Positions 1 through 7,157 of a DNA stretch of 15,697 bases are shown here, piece by piece. The position numbers were made by a program, and so were the translations under genes. Origin of the DNA: Actinomycetota bacterium (GTDB taxonomy: Bacteria; Actinomycetota; Thermoleophilia; Gaiellales; Gaiellaceae). Numbering within the stretch: the stretch's first letter is position 1; every line of letters begins with the position of its first letter. The stretch is taken from positions 1 through 15,697 of the forward strand of contig JACDBY010000185.1 of the NCBI GenBank assembly GCA_013694685.1. The letters are read 5' to 3'. The notes below the pieces were generated by a model. That model ran no database searches. It saw only the letters and a list, made by a program, of their open reading frames with translations, and was not told where the DNA came from.

Positions 1-827
1 GCCTCGATCGGTGGCAGCCCGAAGCCCTCGTAGAGGCTCGGGAAGACGACGGCCGCAGCCCGACGATAGAGGTCGATCCTGGTAGCGAGCGGCAGGTCGC
101 CGAGCGCCTCGACGCCCGGCGGGAGGCTCGCCGGGTCGTGGCCTGAGCCGGTCAGCACGAGCCGGAGCCCTGGCTCGTCGCTGCGAAGCGTGGCGAACGC
201 GTCGAAGAGCCGTGCGTGGTTCTTGTGCGGCCATGGGCGTGCCGGGTAGTAGAGAAACCGCTCGCGCTCGAGGGCGTGATCGGGCGTGAACCGCTCGTGA
301 TCCACCCCGAGGTGGATCGCGTGCACCCGGGCCGGATCGAGACCGAGCCGCTCGATCACCCGCTCACGCACCCAGTCGCTGATCACGATCACCTGCGTCG
401 CACGGCGAGCGGCGCGGTCGTAGGCGAGGCGCCGGAAGAGCCGCTCGCCGCGGGAGAAGAGGTGCGGCAGGTCGAGGTGTTGCACGTCGAGAAGCGTCAG
501 CACGGTCGGACGGTCGACGGACGGCACCGGCACGGTCAGCGGGTAGTGGATGACGTTCGCCCGCTCGAGCCGGTGTCGAAGTTCTCCCGGCCGGACGACG
601 GTGGCTCCCATCGCGGCGAGCCGACCGGGAGTCGTCGCCGACGCGCGGTACGCCGATCCGACGACCGTCTCGAGACCGCCCCCTGCGTCCGGTGCCAGTG
701 TCGGGACGAGCGCTTCGTAGTCGTGTCTCCCGCAGCGAGCGAGAGCTCGGCAGAGCTCTCGCGCGTAGGTCTCGCTCCCCCCCGAGACACCGGGAACGAG
801 CGTCAGCAACGAGAGTGCGACCCGCAT
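1..827 (-). CDS. GT4-family glycosyltransferase, 3' end cut by window edge
   Basis: The first 275 codons translate without interruption from an ATG at 827 down to the window edge. The protein opens MRVALSLLTLVPGVSGGSET, with the glycine-rich first loop typical of GT-B enzymes. The second Rossmann half carries ARPWPHKNHARLFDAF (about residues 196-211) and PSLYEGFGLPPIE (263-275), containing the GT4 EX7E signature (E267 to E275). The family transfers a sugar from a nucleotide-sugar donor in the cytosol; mannosyl- and related transferases share these motifs, but donor and acceptor cannot be read here. About 100 C-terminal residues are expected beyond the edge. The start is supported by a TAGGAT -10 element 7 nt upstream and the absence of a Shine-Dalgarno sequence, which suggests a leaderless message. 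It is divergent from the long plus-strand operon. Confidence 0.93.
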   Translation of the reverse strand, partial: MRVALSLLTLVPGVSGGSETYARELCRALARCGRHDYEALVPTLAPDAGGGLETVVGSAYRASATTPGRLAAMGATVVRPGELRHRLERANVIHYPLTVPVPSVDRPTVLTLLDVQHLDLPHLFSRGERLFRRLAYDRAARRATQVIVISDWVRERVIERLGLDPARVHAIHLGVDHERFTPDHALERERFLYYPARPWPHKNHARLFDAFATLRSDEPGLRLVLTGSGHDPASLPPGVEALGDLPLATRIDLYRRAAAVVFPSLYEGFGLPPIE

Positions 828-834
828 TCTGCCG

Positions 835-840
835 ATCCTA
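835..840 (-). promoter_or_regulatory. -10 element (TAGGAT) of leaderless promoter for the leftward GT4 gene
   Basis: Read on the minus strand, TAGGAT fits the TANNNT consensus and is followed by 7 nt and then the ATG at 827. Transcription would therefore start at or next to the A of the ATG. No convincing -35 hexamer is seen. The region where a -35 would lie overlaps the -10 of the opposite promoter. Confidence 0.55.
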
Positions 841-859
841 GAAGCGCCGGGGGCGGGGC

Positions 860-865
860 TACACT
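860..865 (+). promoter_or_regulatory. -10 element (TACACT) of leaderless promoter for the rightward operon
   Basis: TACACT matches TANNNT and is followed by 6 nt and the GTG at 872, the spacing expected when the transcript begins at the start codon. No Shine-Dalgarno sequence precedes the GTG. Only 19 bp separate this element from the opposing TAGGAT, so each promoter's upstream contacts fall on the other's -10. Confidence 0.55.
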
Positions 866-871
866 GGCGCG

Positions 872-1267
872 GTGCCGGAGGAGGCGATCGCGAGCGGGTT
901 TCCGACCGAGGACGACGTCGATGTCGACGCGCTCTTCGCGGCGCTCCGCGAGGAGATCCGCCGCTCGGGTGCGGATCCCGGTGGCCCTGCCGACGCGGAC
1001 GACCGCCATGCGGCGCGCGCCGAGGCCGAGCGTCTCTGGCCCGTCTCGGCCGACCGGCCGCTCCGCCTCCGGCCCGGCTTTCGCGGCGGCGTCGGCACGC
1101 CGGCGAAGGGCGTGCTGAAGAAGCTCATGCGCTGGTACGTCGAGCCCCTGGCGTACGATCAGCGATCGTTCAATGCGGCGACGCTGCGCCTACTGGACGA
1201 CCTCGAGGCCCGAGTCAAGAAGCTCGAGTCGGACCTAGTGCTTCTCCGCGGAGCGGAGAAGCACTAG
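872..1267 (+). CDS. Small hypothetical protein with C-terminal coiled coil
   Basis: This 131-residue protein starts at GTG 872, placed by the leaderless-type promoter just upstream. I do not recognise a named family. The N-terminal half is acidic, charged and low in hydrophobics. The middle is basic (around GTPAKGVLKKLMRWYVEPLA, residues 75-94). Residues about 97-127 (YDQRSFNAATLRLLDDLEAR and onward) have the heptad pattern of an amphipathic helix or coiled coil. The WYVEPLAYDQRSFN segment resembles, in my recollection, short helical stretches found ahead of methyltransferase or glycosyltransferase domains in surface-polysaccharide loci. There is no signal peptide or membrane helix. As first gene of the operon it could be an adaptor or scaffold for the downstream transferases; that is inference. 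Its last 11 codons lie in a perfect inverted repeat. Confidence 0.8.
   Translation: MPEEAIASGFPTEDDVDVDALFAALREEIRRSGADPGGPADADDRHAARAEAERLWPVSADRPLRLRPGFRGGVGTPAKGVLKKLMRWYVEPLAYDQRSFNAATLRLLDDLEARVKKLESDLVLLRGAEKH
1235..1267 (+). repeat. Perfect 14-bp inverted repeat (hairpin) ending on a stop codon
   Basis: The arms are 1235-1248 (CTAGTGCTTCTCCG) and 1254-1267 (CGGAGAAGCACTAG), perfectly complementary around a 5-nt loop (CGGAG). The last three bases of the second arm are the TAG stop of the small first gene, and the TTG start of the next gene is 12 nt further on. There is no U-tract, so it is not a canonical intrinsic terminator. It could act as a U-less partial terminator, an RNA-processing or stability element, or a translational control on the TTG start. 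The structure is certain; the role is not. Confidence 0.75.
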
Positions 1268-1279
1268 CAAGCGGGCGAC

Positions 1280-2305
1280 TTGCGGATCGCAGTCGTCCGC
1301 CCGCAGGTGCCGTTCGCCCGGGGCGGGGCCGAGATCTTCACCGACGAGCTCGTCGACGAGCTCCGACTTCGCGGACACGAGGCTGACCTCGTGTCGGTCC
1401 CGTTCAAGTGGTACCCGGGCGCGCGCGTGCTCACGCAGGCGTTCCTCTGGCGGCTGCTCGACCTGGAGGAGGCCGACGGGCGGACGATCGACCTCGTCGT
1501 CGCGACGAAGTTCCCTTCGTACGTCGTCCGCCACCGCGAGAAGCGCGTCTGGCTCGTCCATCAGTTCCGGCAGGCGTACGAGCTCGACGGCACCACGCTC
1601 GGGCAGTTCGGCGACTCGCCCGAGGAGCGCGGGCTCCGCCGTCGTGTGCAGGAGCTCGATCGGATCGCACTCGGCGAGGCGACGCGCCTCTTCGCCACGT
1701 CGGCCAACGTCGCCGGTCGGCTCGAGCGCTCCACGGGGCTCGTCGCGGAGGTGCTGCCTCATCCCCCGCAGCAGCTGCGCTACCGGCACGAGACCTCGAC
1801 GGGCTTCGTGCTCTCGGCCAGCCGGCTCGATCGTGCGAAGCGGATCGACCTCCTGCTCGAGGCGCTTGCGCTCGACCCGACGCTGGAGGCGGTGATCACA
1901 TCGGACGGACCGGACCGCGAGCGCCTCGAGGAGCTCGCGCGGGCACGGGGGATCGACGGCAGGGCGCGCTTCGAGGGGCGCGTGAGCGCCGAGCGGCTCG
2001 CGGAGCTCTACGCGACGTGTTCCTCGGTCTTCTATGCGCCCGTCGACGAGGACTTCGGGATGGGCCCCTACGAGGCGTTCCTCTCCGCGAAGCCGGTGAT
2101 CACGACGAGCGACGCGGGCGGGCCGCTCGACGTCGTCCACGACCGCCGTACGGGCCTCGTCGTCGCGCCGGCTGCGACGGCCGTAGCGTCGGCGGCCGCC
2201 TGGCTGCGGGAGCACGAGACCGACGCCGAGGCGTTCGGCGCGGCCGGCAAGGCGCTGGCCGACGAGGTGACGTGGGATCGCGCGATCGGGAGGCTGCTGG
2301 GATGA
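1280..2305 (+). CDS. GT4-family glycosyltransferase
   Basis: This 341-residue protein begins at TTG 1280. It is the only usable start after the in-frame TAG at 1265, and it gives the family-typical MRIAVVRPQVPFARGGAEIF, where GGAE marks the first GT-B loop. No good Shine-Dalgarno sequence precedes it, so initiation may depend on ribosomes leaving the upstream gene. The second domain shows SASRLDRAKRIDLLLEAL (about 179-196), RFEGRVSAERLAELY (230-244) and EDFGMGPYE (257-265), the EX7E donor-binding signature, then the usual TSDAGGPLDVV. Length is normal for GT4 (about 340-400). It is a cytosolic or membrane-associated sugar transferase with unknown sugar specificity. It overlaps the next gene by 4 nt (ATGA at 2302-2305). 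Confidence 0.93.
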   Translation: MRIAVVRPQVPFARGGAEIFTDELVDELRLRGHEADLVSVPFKWYPGARVLTQAFLWRLLDLEEADGRTIDLVVATKFPSYVVRHREKRVWLVHQFRQAYELDGTTLGQFGDSPEERGLRRRVQELDRIALGEATRLFATSANVAGRLERSTGLVAEVLPHPPQQLRYRHETSTGFVLSASRLDRAKRIDLLLEALALDPTLEAVITSDGPDRERLEELARARGIDGRARFEGRVSAERLAELYATCSSVFYAPVDEDFGMGPYEAFLSAKPVITTSDAGGPLDVVHDRRTGLVVAPAATAVASAAAWLREHETDAEAFGAAGKALADEVTWDRAIGRLLG

Positions 2306-3540
2306 AGGTCGCCTACTTCTCGCCGATGCCCCCCGAGGCGTCGGGCATCGCCGACTACTCCGCGCTGCTCCTCCCCGAGCTGCGGAAGCACCTCGACGTC
2401 CAGGTGGTGAAACGAGGCACGAAGCGACCTCCCAAAGGCGTCGATCTCTCTGTTTACCATATTGGAAACAATCCAGACTCACACGGTTGGATCCTCGACG
2501 CGCTGCGACGTTCGCCGGGCGCTGTCGTGCTCCACGACTTCGTCCTGCACCACCTTGTCGCCGGTGTGACGATCGGCCGCCGCGACGGACACGGCTACCT
2601 GGACGCGATGGAGCGAGAGCACGGCGTCGTCGGCCGGTTGCTCGGGCACGGCGTCCTCGACAAGCGGCTACCGCCGCTCTGGGAGGTACGCCCTGAGGAG
2701 TTCCCTCTCGCGGGGGAGGTGCTGGGGCTGGCACGGGGTCTCGTCGTCCATTCCCACCACGTCGAGGAGCGGGCGCACGGGGCCGGCTATGTGGGACCTT
2801 TGATCCGCGTCCCGCATCCGGCGTGGCCGGACCCGGGCCTCGCTCCCGCGCAGCTCGAGGGGTCGCCGCTCGTGGGGTCGTTCGGGAACGTCAACACGTC
2901 GAAGCGGATTCCACAGCTGCTCGAGGCGTTCGCCCGCGTGCGGCGCGATCACCCGGCGGCGCGACTCCTGCTCGTCGGTGCCGTCTCACCCGGCTTCGAC
3001 CTCGAGCGGCGGCTCCAGCGGCTCGGGCTCGACGGCGACGGGATCGTGCGGGAGGGACACGTCGACGAGCGCCGGCTCTGGGCGCTCATGACCGCGTGCG
3101 ACGTGCACGTGTCGCTCCGCTCGCCGACGATGGGCGAGACCTCGGGGACGGCGATCCGGGCGCTCGGTCTCGGGAAGCCGCTCGTCGTCACCGACGTCGG
3201 CTGGTTCGCCGAGTTGCCGGATGCCGTCGCGCTGAAGGTCTCCGTCGGCGACCGGGAGGTCGACGACCTCGCCGCGGCGCTCGGCCTTCTCGCCGGGCGC
3301 CCGGACGCGCGCCAACGGATGGGTGCGGCCGCGCGGACGCTGGCCCTGGAAGAGCACGACCTCGTGCGGGTCGCCGAGCGCCAGGCGGCCGCCTTCGAGC
3401 GCATCGCCGGCGGCGCGGCGGTGGGCGACGAGGTGCTCCGCGACGTCAGCCGGGCGGCGGCGGGCGTCGGGATCGGAGCCGGATCGGCCGAGGCCTCGGA
3501 GATCGCGCGGCGCCTCTCCGAGGTCGACCTCGGTGGCTAG
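2302..3540 (+). CDS. GT4-like glycosyltransferase with incomplete EX7E motif
   Basis: This 412-residue protein starts at ATG 2302, inside the ATGA overlap with the preceding stop. It opens MKVAYFSPMPPEASGIADYS, in which the PPxxSGIADYS loop is typical of a GT-B subgroup seen in polysaccharide loci. It continues with VYHIGNN (51-57), VVLHD (75-79), GSFGNVNTSKRIPQLLEAF (192-210) and MGETSGTAIRALGLGKPLVV (277-296). At the EX7E position E279 is present, but the second acid is replaced by A287, a difference from the other GT4 enzymes here. After about residue 370 there is a Gly/Ala-rich tail of about 40 residues. Codons around 2441-2490, at YHIGNNPDSH, are unusually AT-rich. Donor and acceptor are unknown. 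Confidence 0.9.
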   Translation: MKVAYFSPMPPEASGIADYSALLLPELRKHLDVQVVKRGTKRPPKGVDLSVYHIGNNPDSHGWILDALRRSPGAVVLHDFVLHHLVAGVTIGRRDGHGYLDAMEREHGVVGRLLGHGVLDKRLPPLWEVRPEEFPLAGEVLGLARGLVVHSHHVEERAHGAGYVGPLIRVPHPAWPDPGLAPAQLEGSPLVGSFGNVNTSKRIPQLLEAFARVRRDHPAARLLLVGAVSPGFDLERRLQRLGLDGDGIVREGHVDERRLWALMTACDVHVSLRSPTMGETSGTAIRALGLGKPLVVTDVGWFAELPDAVALKVSVGDREVDDLAAALGLLAGRPDARQRMGAAARTLALEEHDLVRVAERQAAAFERIAGGAAVGDEVLRDVSRAAAGVGIGAGSAEASEIARRLSEVDLGG

Positions 3541-5650
3541 CGAGATTCGCGCTCGCGCCGCGCGCGTGCCCGAGTGGGTCTGGCTCGCCGGCCTCGTCGT
3601 GGTCTCCGCGGTTGTGCGGATCGTGCTCTCGCGCCAGATGCTCTCGCCGTTTGTGTTCGTTGACGAGCTGATTTACTCCGAGCTCGGCCGGAGCCTCGCC
3701 GACGGGGAGGGGTACGAGGTGCGCGAGGCACCGGTGAGCGGCTACAGCCTGCTCTATCCCGCGCTGATCGCGCCCGCCTACGCCCTCTTCGACGACCTGC
3801 CGGCCGCCTACGCAATGGCCAAGGCGATAGGGGCCGTGACGATGTCGTTCGCTGCGCTCCCCGCGTACCTGCTTGCCCGGCGCGTCGTCGGACGGTGGGT
3901 CGCGCTGCTCGCCGCGGCGATCGCGGTGGCGATCCCGTCCATGGCCTACACCGGCACGATCACGACGGAGAGTCTCTTCTACCCCGTCTCGTTGGGCGTG
4001 GCGCTCGTCCTCGTCAGGTATCTGGCCCGTCCGACCACGGGCCGTCTGCTCGCGCTCGCCGTGGGTCTTGCGATCGCCTTCGCCACGCGCTCGCAAGCGC
4101 TGGCGTTCCTACCCGCCGTCGCGACCGCGCCGCTTCTTCTCGCCGCATTCCGCGCCCGACGTGCCGAGCTCCGGCCGTTCGTGCCCCTCTACGGGCTGCT
4201 GGCCGGCGGCGCCGTCCTGCTCGTGGCGCTGCAGGCGCTGCGCGGACAGTCGCTCTCCGAGCTTCTCGGTGCCTACGCGGTCGTCGGTGAGGGGGGCTAC
4301 GACGCGGGCGACGTCATGCGGTTCTGGCTCTGGCACGTCGAGGAGCTGACGCTCTACGCCTGCGTCGTGCCGATGGTCGTCCTGGCCATCCTTCTTTCCC
4401 GCGTTCGGCGCTTGCCCGACGCGCTCCAGGAGCATCTCGCCGCGACGGTCGCGCTCGGCTTCTGGTCAACCCTCGTCGTCGGGGCCTTCGCCTCGCGGTT
4501 CGCGTCCGACCGGATCCAGGACCGGTACCTGTTCTTTCTCGTCCCGTTGCTCATGGTTGCCCTGGTGGCGTGGGGCGAGCTCGGCGCCCCTCGTCCGCCG
4601 GCCATCACCGCGAGCGCGGCTGCAGGCGCGCTCGTCCTGACGGCTGTCTTTCCGTACGCGCGTTTCATCGGTGAGCCTGCGAAGTCGGACTCGCTCGGCC
4701 TGATCCCGCTCTGGACTGCGAACGAGTATCTCGTCGCCGGGTCGTACTGGGCGACGGCTGTCCTCTCCGGCGCGGTCGTCCTCGCCGTCTCACTCGCCCT
4801 CGTGCGACGGCACGCGATCCTCGTGCCGGCCGTGCTGCTCGTCCTCCTCGTCGCCCTCTCCCGGCCGGTGTGGTCGGGGCCGCACGGGTTCGTCGCCGCC
4901 GCGGTCGGCGCGCTCCGCCAGGGCAACCCCGGGCTCGAGCGGGACTGGATCGATCGCGCGACAGCCGACGGGAGCGAGGTCGTCGCCCTCTGGACCGGTC
5001 AGGCCGACCGGTTCACGGTCAACGTCAACGAGTTCTTCAACCGGCGCGTCGGAAGGGTTCTCTACACCGGCGCGCCCACTCCCGGTGGCATCAACGAGCT
5101 GCCGGTCGCGCGCGCGTCCGCGGACGGCTTTCCGGCCGGTCGCGAGGGCGTCTTCTACCTCCCGAACGACGCCACGGTCGTAGCGCCGTACGCTCTGCTC
5201 GACGGCACGGTGACGCCGGATGGGGAGCGCGTCTCGCGAAACGAGCTCGTGGGCACGGTGCTCTGGCGGCTCGACGGGCCGCTCGCCTCGCTCGCGACGA
5301 TAGAGGGCCTGTATCCCGGCGACAGCTGGTCGGGGCGCGCGGTGATCTGGCGGCTGCTGCGCTGCGACGGAGGCGAGCTCCGCGTGCAGCTGCACTCCGA
5401 CCCGACGCTCTTCGCCGGGAGGCTGACGCGGGTCGTCGCGACGGTGGACGGTCGCCCGGCAGCCGGGATCGCGGTGCCCCCCGAGGGCTCGGTGAGCCTG
5501 AGGGTGCCGCTCGTCTCGACGCGCCGCGTCTGCGCGGTCGCTTTCTCCGTCACACCGACACTGGTCCCGGCGGAGGTGCTCCCGGGCGCGACCGACGAGC
5601 GCGCGCTCGGCGTCCACTTCGACTCCTTCGTGCACGAGGAACCGGCGTGA
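3533..5650 (+). CDS. GT-C membrane glycosyltransferase with C-terminal extracytoplasmic domain
   Basis: This 705-residue protein is assigned a GTG start at 3533, which overlaps the preceding gene by 8 nt, has GAGG at 3520-3523 as a possible Shine-Dalgarno sequence, and places the first membrane helix at about residues 15-32. A longer in-frame reading from 3323 would run through the upstream gene and is less likely. About ten or more hydrophobic helices span residues 15-445. The first loop carries FVDELIYSE with the acidic pair D44-E45, as in GT-C enzymes (ArnT/PMT-like), and DRYLFFLVP (330-338) is also family-like. Residues about 450-705 are soluble and probably outside the membrane. GT-C enzymes use polyprenyl-phosphate sugars on the outer face. 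It is a clear paralogue of the minus-strand gene at 10543-12732. It ends in a GTGA overlap with the next gene. Confidence 0.85.
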   Translation: MASEIRARAARVPEWVWLAGLVVVSAVVRIVLSRQMLSPFVFVDELIYSELGRSLADGEGYEVREAPVSGYSLLYPALIAPAYALFDDLPAAYAMAKAIGAVTMSFAALPAYLLARRVVGRWVALLAAAIAVAIPSMAYTGTITTESLFYPVSLGVALVLVRYLARPTTGRLLALAVGLAIAFATRSQALAFLPAVATAPLLLAAFRARRAELRPFVPLYGLLAGGAVLLVALQALRGQSLSELLGAYAVVGEGGYDAGDVMRFWLWHVEELTLYACVVPMVVLAILLSRVRRLPDALQEHLAATVALGFWSTLVVGAFASRFASDRIQDRYLFFLVPLLMVALVAWGELGAPRPPAITASAAAGALVLTAVFPYARFIGEPAKSDSLGLIPLWTANEYLVAGSYWATAVLSGAVVLAVSLALVRRHAILVPAVLLVLLVALSRPVWSGPHGFVAAAVGALRQGNPGLERDWIDRATADGSEVVALWTGQADRFTVNVNEFFNRRVGRVLYTGAPTPGGINELPVARASADGFPAGREGVFYLPNDATVVAPYALLDGTVTPDGERVSRNELVGTVLWRLDGPLASLATIEGLYPGDSWSGRAVIWRLLRCDGGELRVQLHSDPTLFAGRLTRVVATVDGRPAAGIAVPPEGSVSLRVPLVSTRRVCAVAFSVTPTLVPAEVLPGATDERALGVHFDSFVHEEPA

Positions 5651-6717
5651 GGATCGTCGTCGACGTTTCGCCGCTCTCCCATCCCCGGACCGGGATCGGC
5701 AACTACATCAGAGGCTCTCTCGCCGGCCTGGAGACCGCCGCAGCGGGACGCCACGAGCTGGTCGCGTTCGCGCCGACGAGCCTCCGCGGGCCCGCGGCGA
5801 TCCGGCGAGCGCTCGACGGAATCCCCGTCGGGCAACGGCTCTTGCCGCTGCCCGCCTCGCACGCGCTGCGAACGCTCTGGAGTCGCGCCGGCCGGCCGCC
5901 GGTGGAGGTGCTCGCGGGTCGTCTCGACGCCTTCCTCTTCAGCGAATGGATGTATCCGGCCCAGCGGGCGGGGGTGCGCGCAACGGTCTTCCACGATCTC
6001 GTGCCGCTTCGTCATCCGGAGTGGTGCACCGCGCGCACGGTTTCGATGCACACGCGGAAGGCACAGCACGCGGCCCGAACCTGCGACCTCGTCATCGCCA
6101 ACTCGGCGTTCACGGCAGCCGACCTGCGCGGGTTGCTCGGGATCGAGGACGACCGGATCGTCGTCGTCCCGCCCGGACTCGCGCCCGGTCTCGGCCCCGA
6201 CGGGCCTCACGCCGAGCTCGGTGACGCTGCCGTGCTCGGGCTCGGCACGATCGAGCCGCGGAAGAACATCGCGCGGCTCGTCGAGGCGTGGCGGTTGCTC
6301 GACGGCGAGGTCGACCTCGTCCTCGCGGGGGGCGAAGGCTGGGGCGACCGGCCCGACCTCGCCGATTCGCGGATCCGCCGGCTCGGCTACGTGCCCGACG
6401 AGGACATCGCGCGCCTCTACCGGGGTGCCGCGGTGCTCTGCTACCCCTCGCTCTACGAGGGATTTGGGATGCCGATCGTCGAGGCGATGGCCTGCGGCAC
6501 GCCCGTCGTCGCCTCCGCCCATCCTTCGCTCGACGAGGCCTGCGGCGACGCGGCCGTCCGCGTCGACGCGCTCGATCCCGCGTCGATCGCCGCCGGGCTC
6601 CGCGAGGCGCTCGCCCGGCGCGACGAGCTCGTCCCGCTCGGGCTCGAGCACGCCGCGCGCTTCGACTGGGCGCACGCCGGGGGCGCTATCCTCGGCGCGC
6701 TCGAGGCCCGAGCGTGA
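5647..6717 (+). CDS. GT4-family glycosyltransferase (mannosyltransferase-like)
   Basis: This 356-residue protein starts at GTG 5647 in a GTGA overlap. The start gives MRIVVDVSPLSHPRTGIGNY, with the TGIG-Y loop of the first GT-B domain. FHDLVPLRHPEW (115-126), GTIEPRKNIARLVEAW (200-215) and YPSLYEGFGMPIVEAMACGT (266-285) follow, containing EX7E at E271 and E279. This pattern is common in polysaccharide mannosyl- and related transferases. The in-frame reading extends back to 4870, but that part shadows the GT-C gene and is not coding. It closely resembles the GT4 gene at 7154-8122, including at DNA level around the EX7E segment. It overlaps the following Nudix gene by 4 nt. Confidence 0.93.
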   Translation: MRIVVDVSPLSHPRTGIGNYIRGSLAGLETAAAGRHELVAFAPTSLRGPAAIRRALDGIPVGQRLLPLPASHALRTLWSRAGRPPVEVLAGRLDAFLFSEWMYPAQRAGVRATVFHDLVPLRHPEWCTARTVSMHTRKAQHAARTCDLVIANSAFTAADLRGLLGIEDDRIVVVPPGLAPGLGPDGPHAELGDAAVLGLGTIEPRKNIARLVEAWRLLDGEVDLVLAGGEGWGDRPDLADSRIRRLGYVPDEDIARLYRGAAVLCYPSLYEGFGMPIVEAMACGTPVVASAHPSLDEACGDAAVRVDALDPASIAAGLREALARRDELVPLGLEHAARFDWAHAGGAILGALEARA

Positions 6718-7157
6718 CGGGCGACCGGCGTCCGGAGGAGGTGGCCGTCGTCGTCCGGCGGCCGGGCGCGGGCGGTGACGAGTACCTCGTCGTCCTCCGC
6801 TCGCCCGAGAAGCTCGGTTACTGGCACCTCGTCGCCGGCGGGATCGAGTGGGCCGAAGAGCCGGAAGCGGCGGCGAGGCGCGAGCTGCTCGAGGAGACCC
6901 GGCTCGACGCGATGCCCGTGCCGCTCGCGGGGCCGCTCTCGTACGACCTCTCGGGCGATCCCGAATCCGTCCGCGAGCGCTTCCCGGCGGGCACGGAGCG
7001 CATTCTGGTCTGGACCTTCGTCGTCGCTGCACCGCGCGGCTGGGAGCCCGAGCTCGACGAGGAGCACGTCGACCACCGCTGGCTCGACGCCGATGGCGCC
7101 GTCGCGCTCCTCCATTACCCGGAGCCGCGCGAGGCGGTACGGATGGCAGCCGCGTGA
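6714..7157 (+). CDS. Nudix hydrolase, NudB-like
   Basis: This 147-residue protein begins at GTG 6714, in a GTGA overlap with the GT4 stop. The Nudix box spans residues 42-64: G42, E48, then RELLEETRL (56-64), fitting GX5EX7REUXEE but with Arg63 where the consensus has Gly. WHLVAGG just before the box, the RFPAGTERILVWTF segment (89-102) and the EEHVDHRWLDADGAVALL end (116-133) follow the order I recall from E. coli NudB (dihydroneopterin triphosphate diphosphatase), which also lacks that Gly. The family hydrolyses nucleoside diphosphates linked to another moiety, with Mg2+ held by the box glutamates. Real substrate unknown. Embedded between two GT4 genes, it might act on a nucleotide sugar or nucleotide by-product, or simply be a housekeeping gene caught in the operon. 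Confidence 0.88.
   Translation: MTGDRRPEEVAVVVRRPGAGGDEYLVVLRSPEKLGYWHLVAGGIEWAEEPEAAARRELLEETRLDAMPVPLAGPLSYDLSGDPESVRERFPAGTERILVWTFVVAAPRGWEPELDEEHVDHRWLDADGAVALLHYPEPREAVRMAAA

Noticed and set aside
216..1118. Plus-strand open frame of 300 codons spanning the left divergent region
   Set aside because: It runs antisense to the GT4 gene at 1-827 and across both promoters. The translation is Arg/Pro-rich without motifs.
1235..2734. Long minus-strand open frame (499 codons) antisense to two glycosyltransferase genes
   Set aside because: Composition is Arg-rich and low in recognisable motifs, as expected for antisense frames in GC-rich DNA. The plus strand carries clear GT4 motifs over the same bases.
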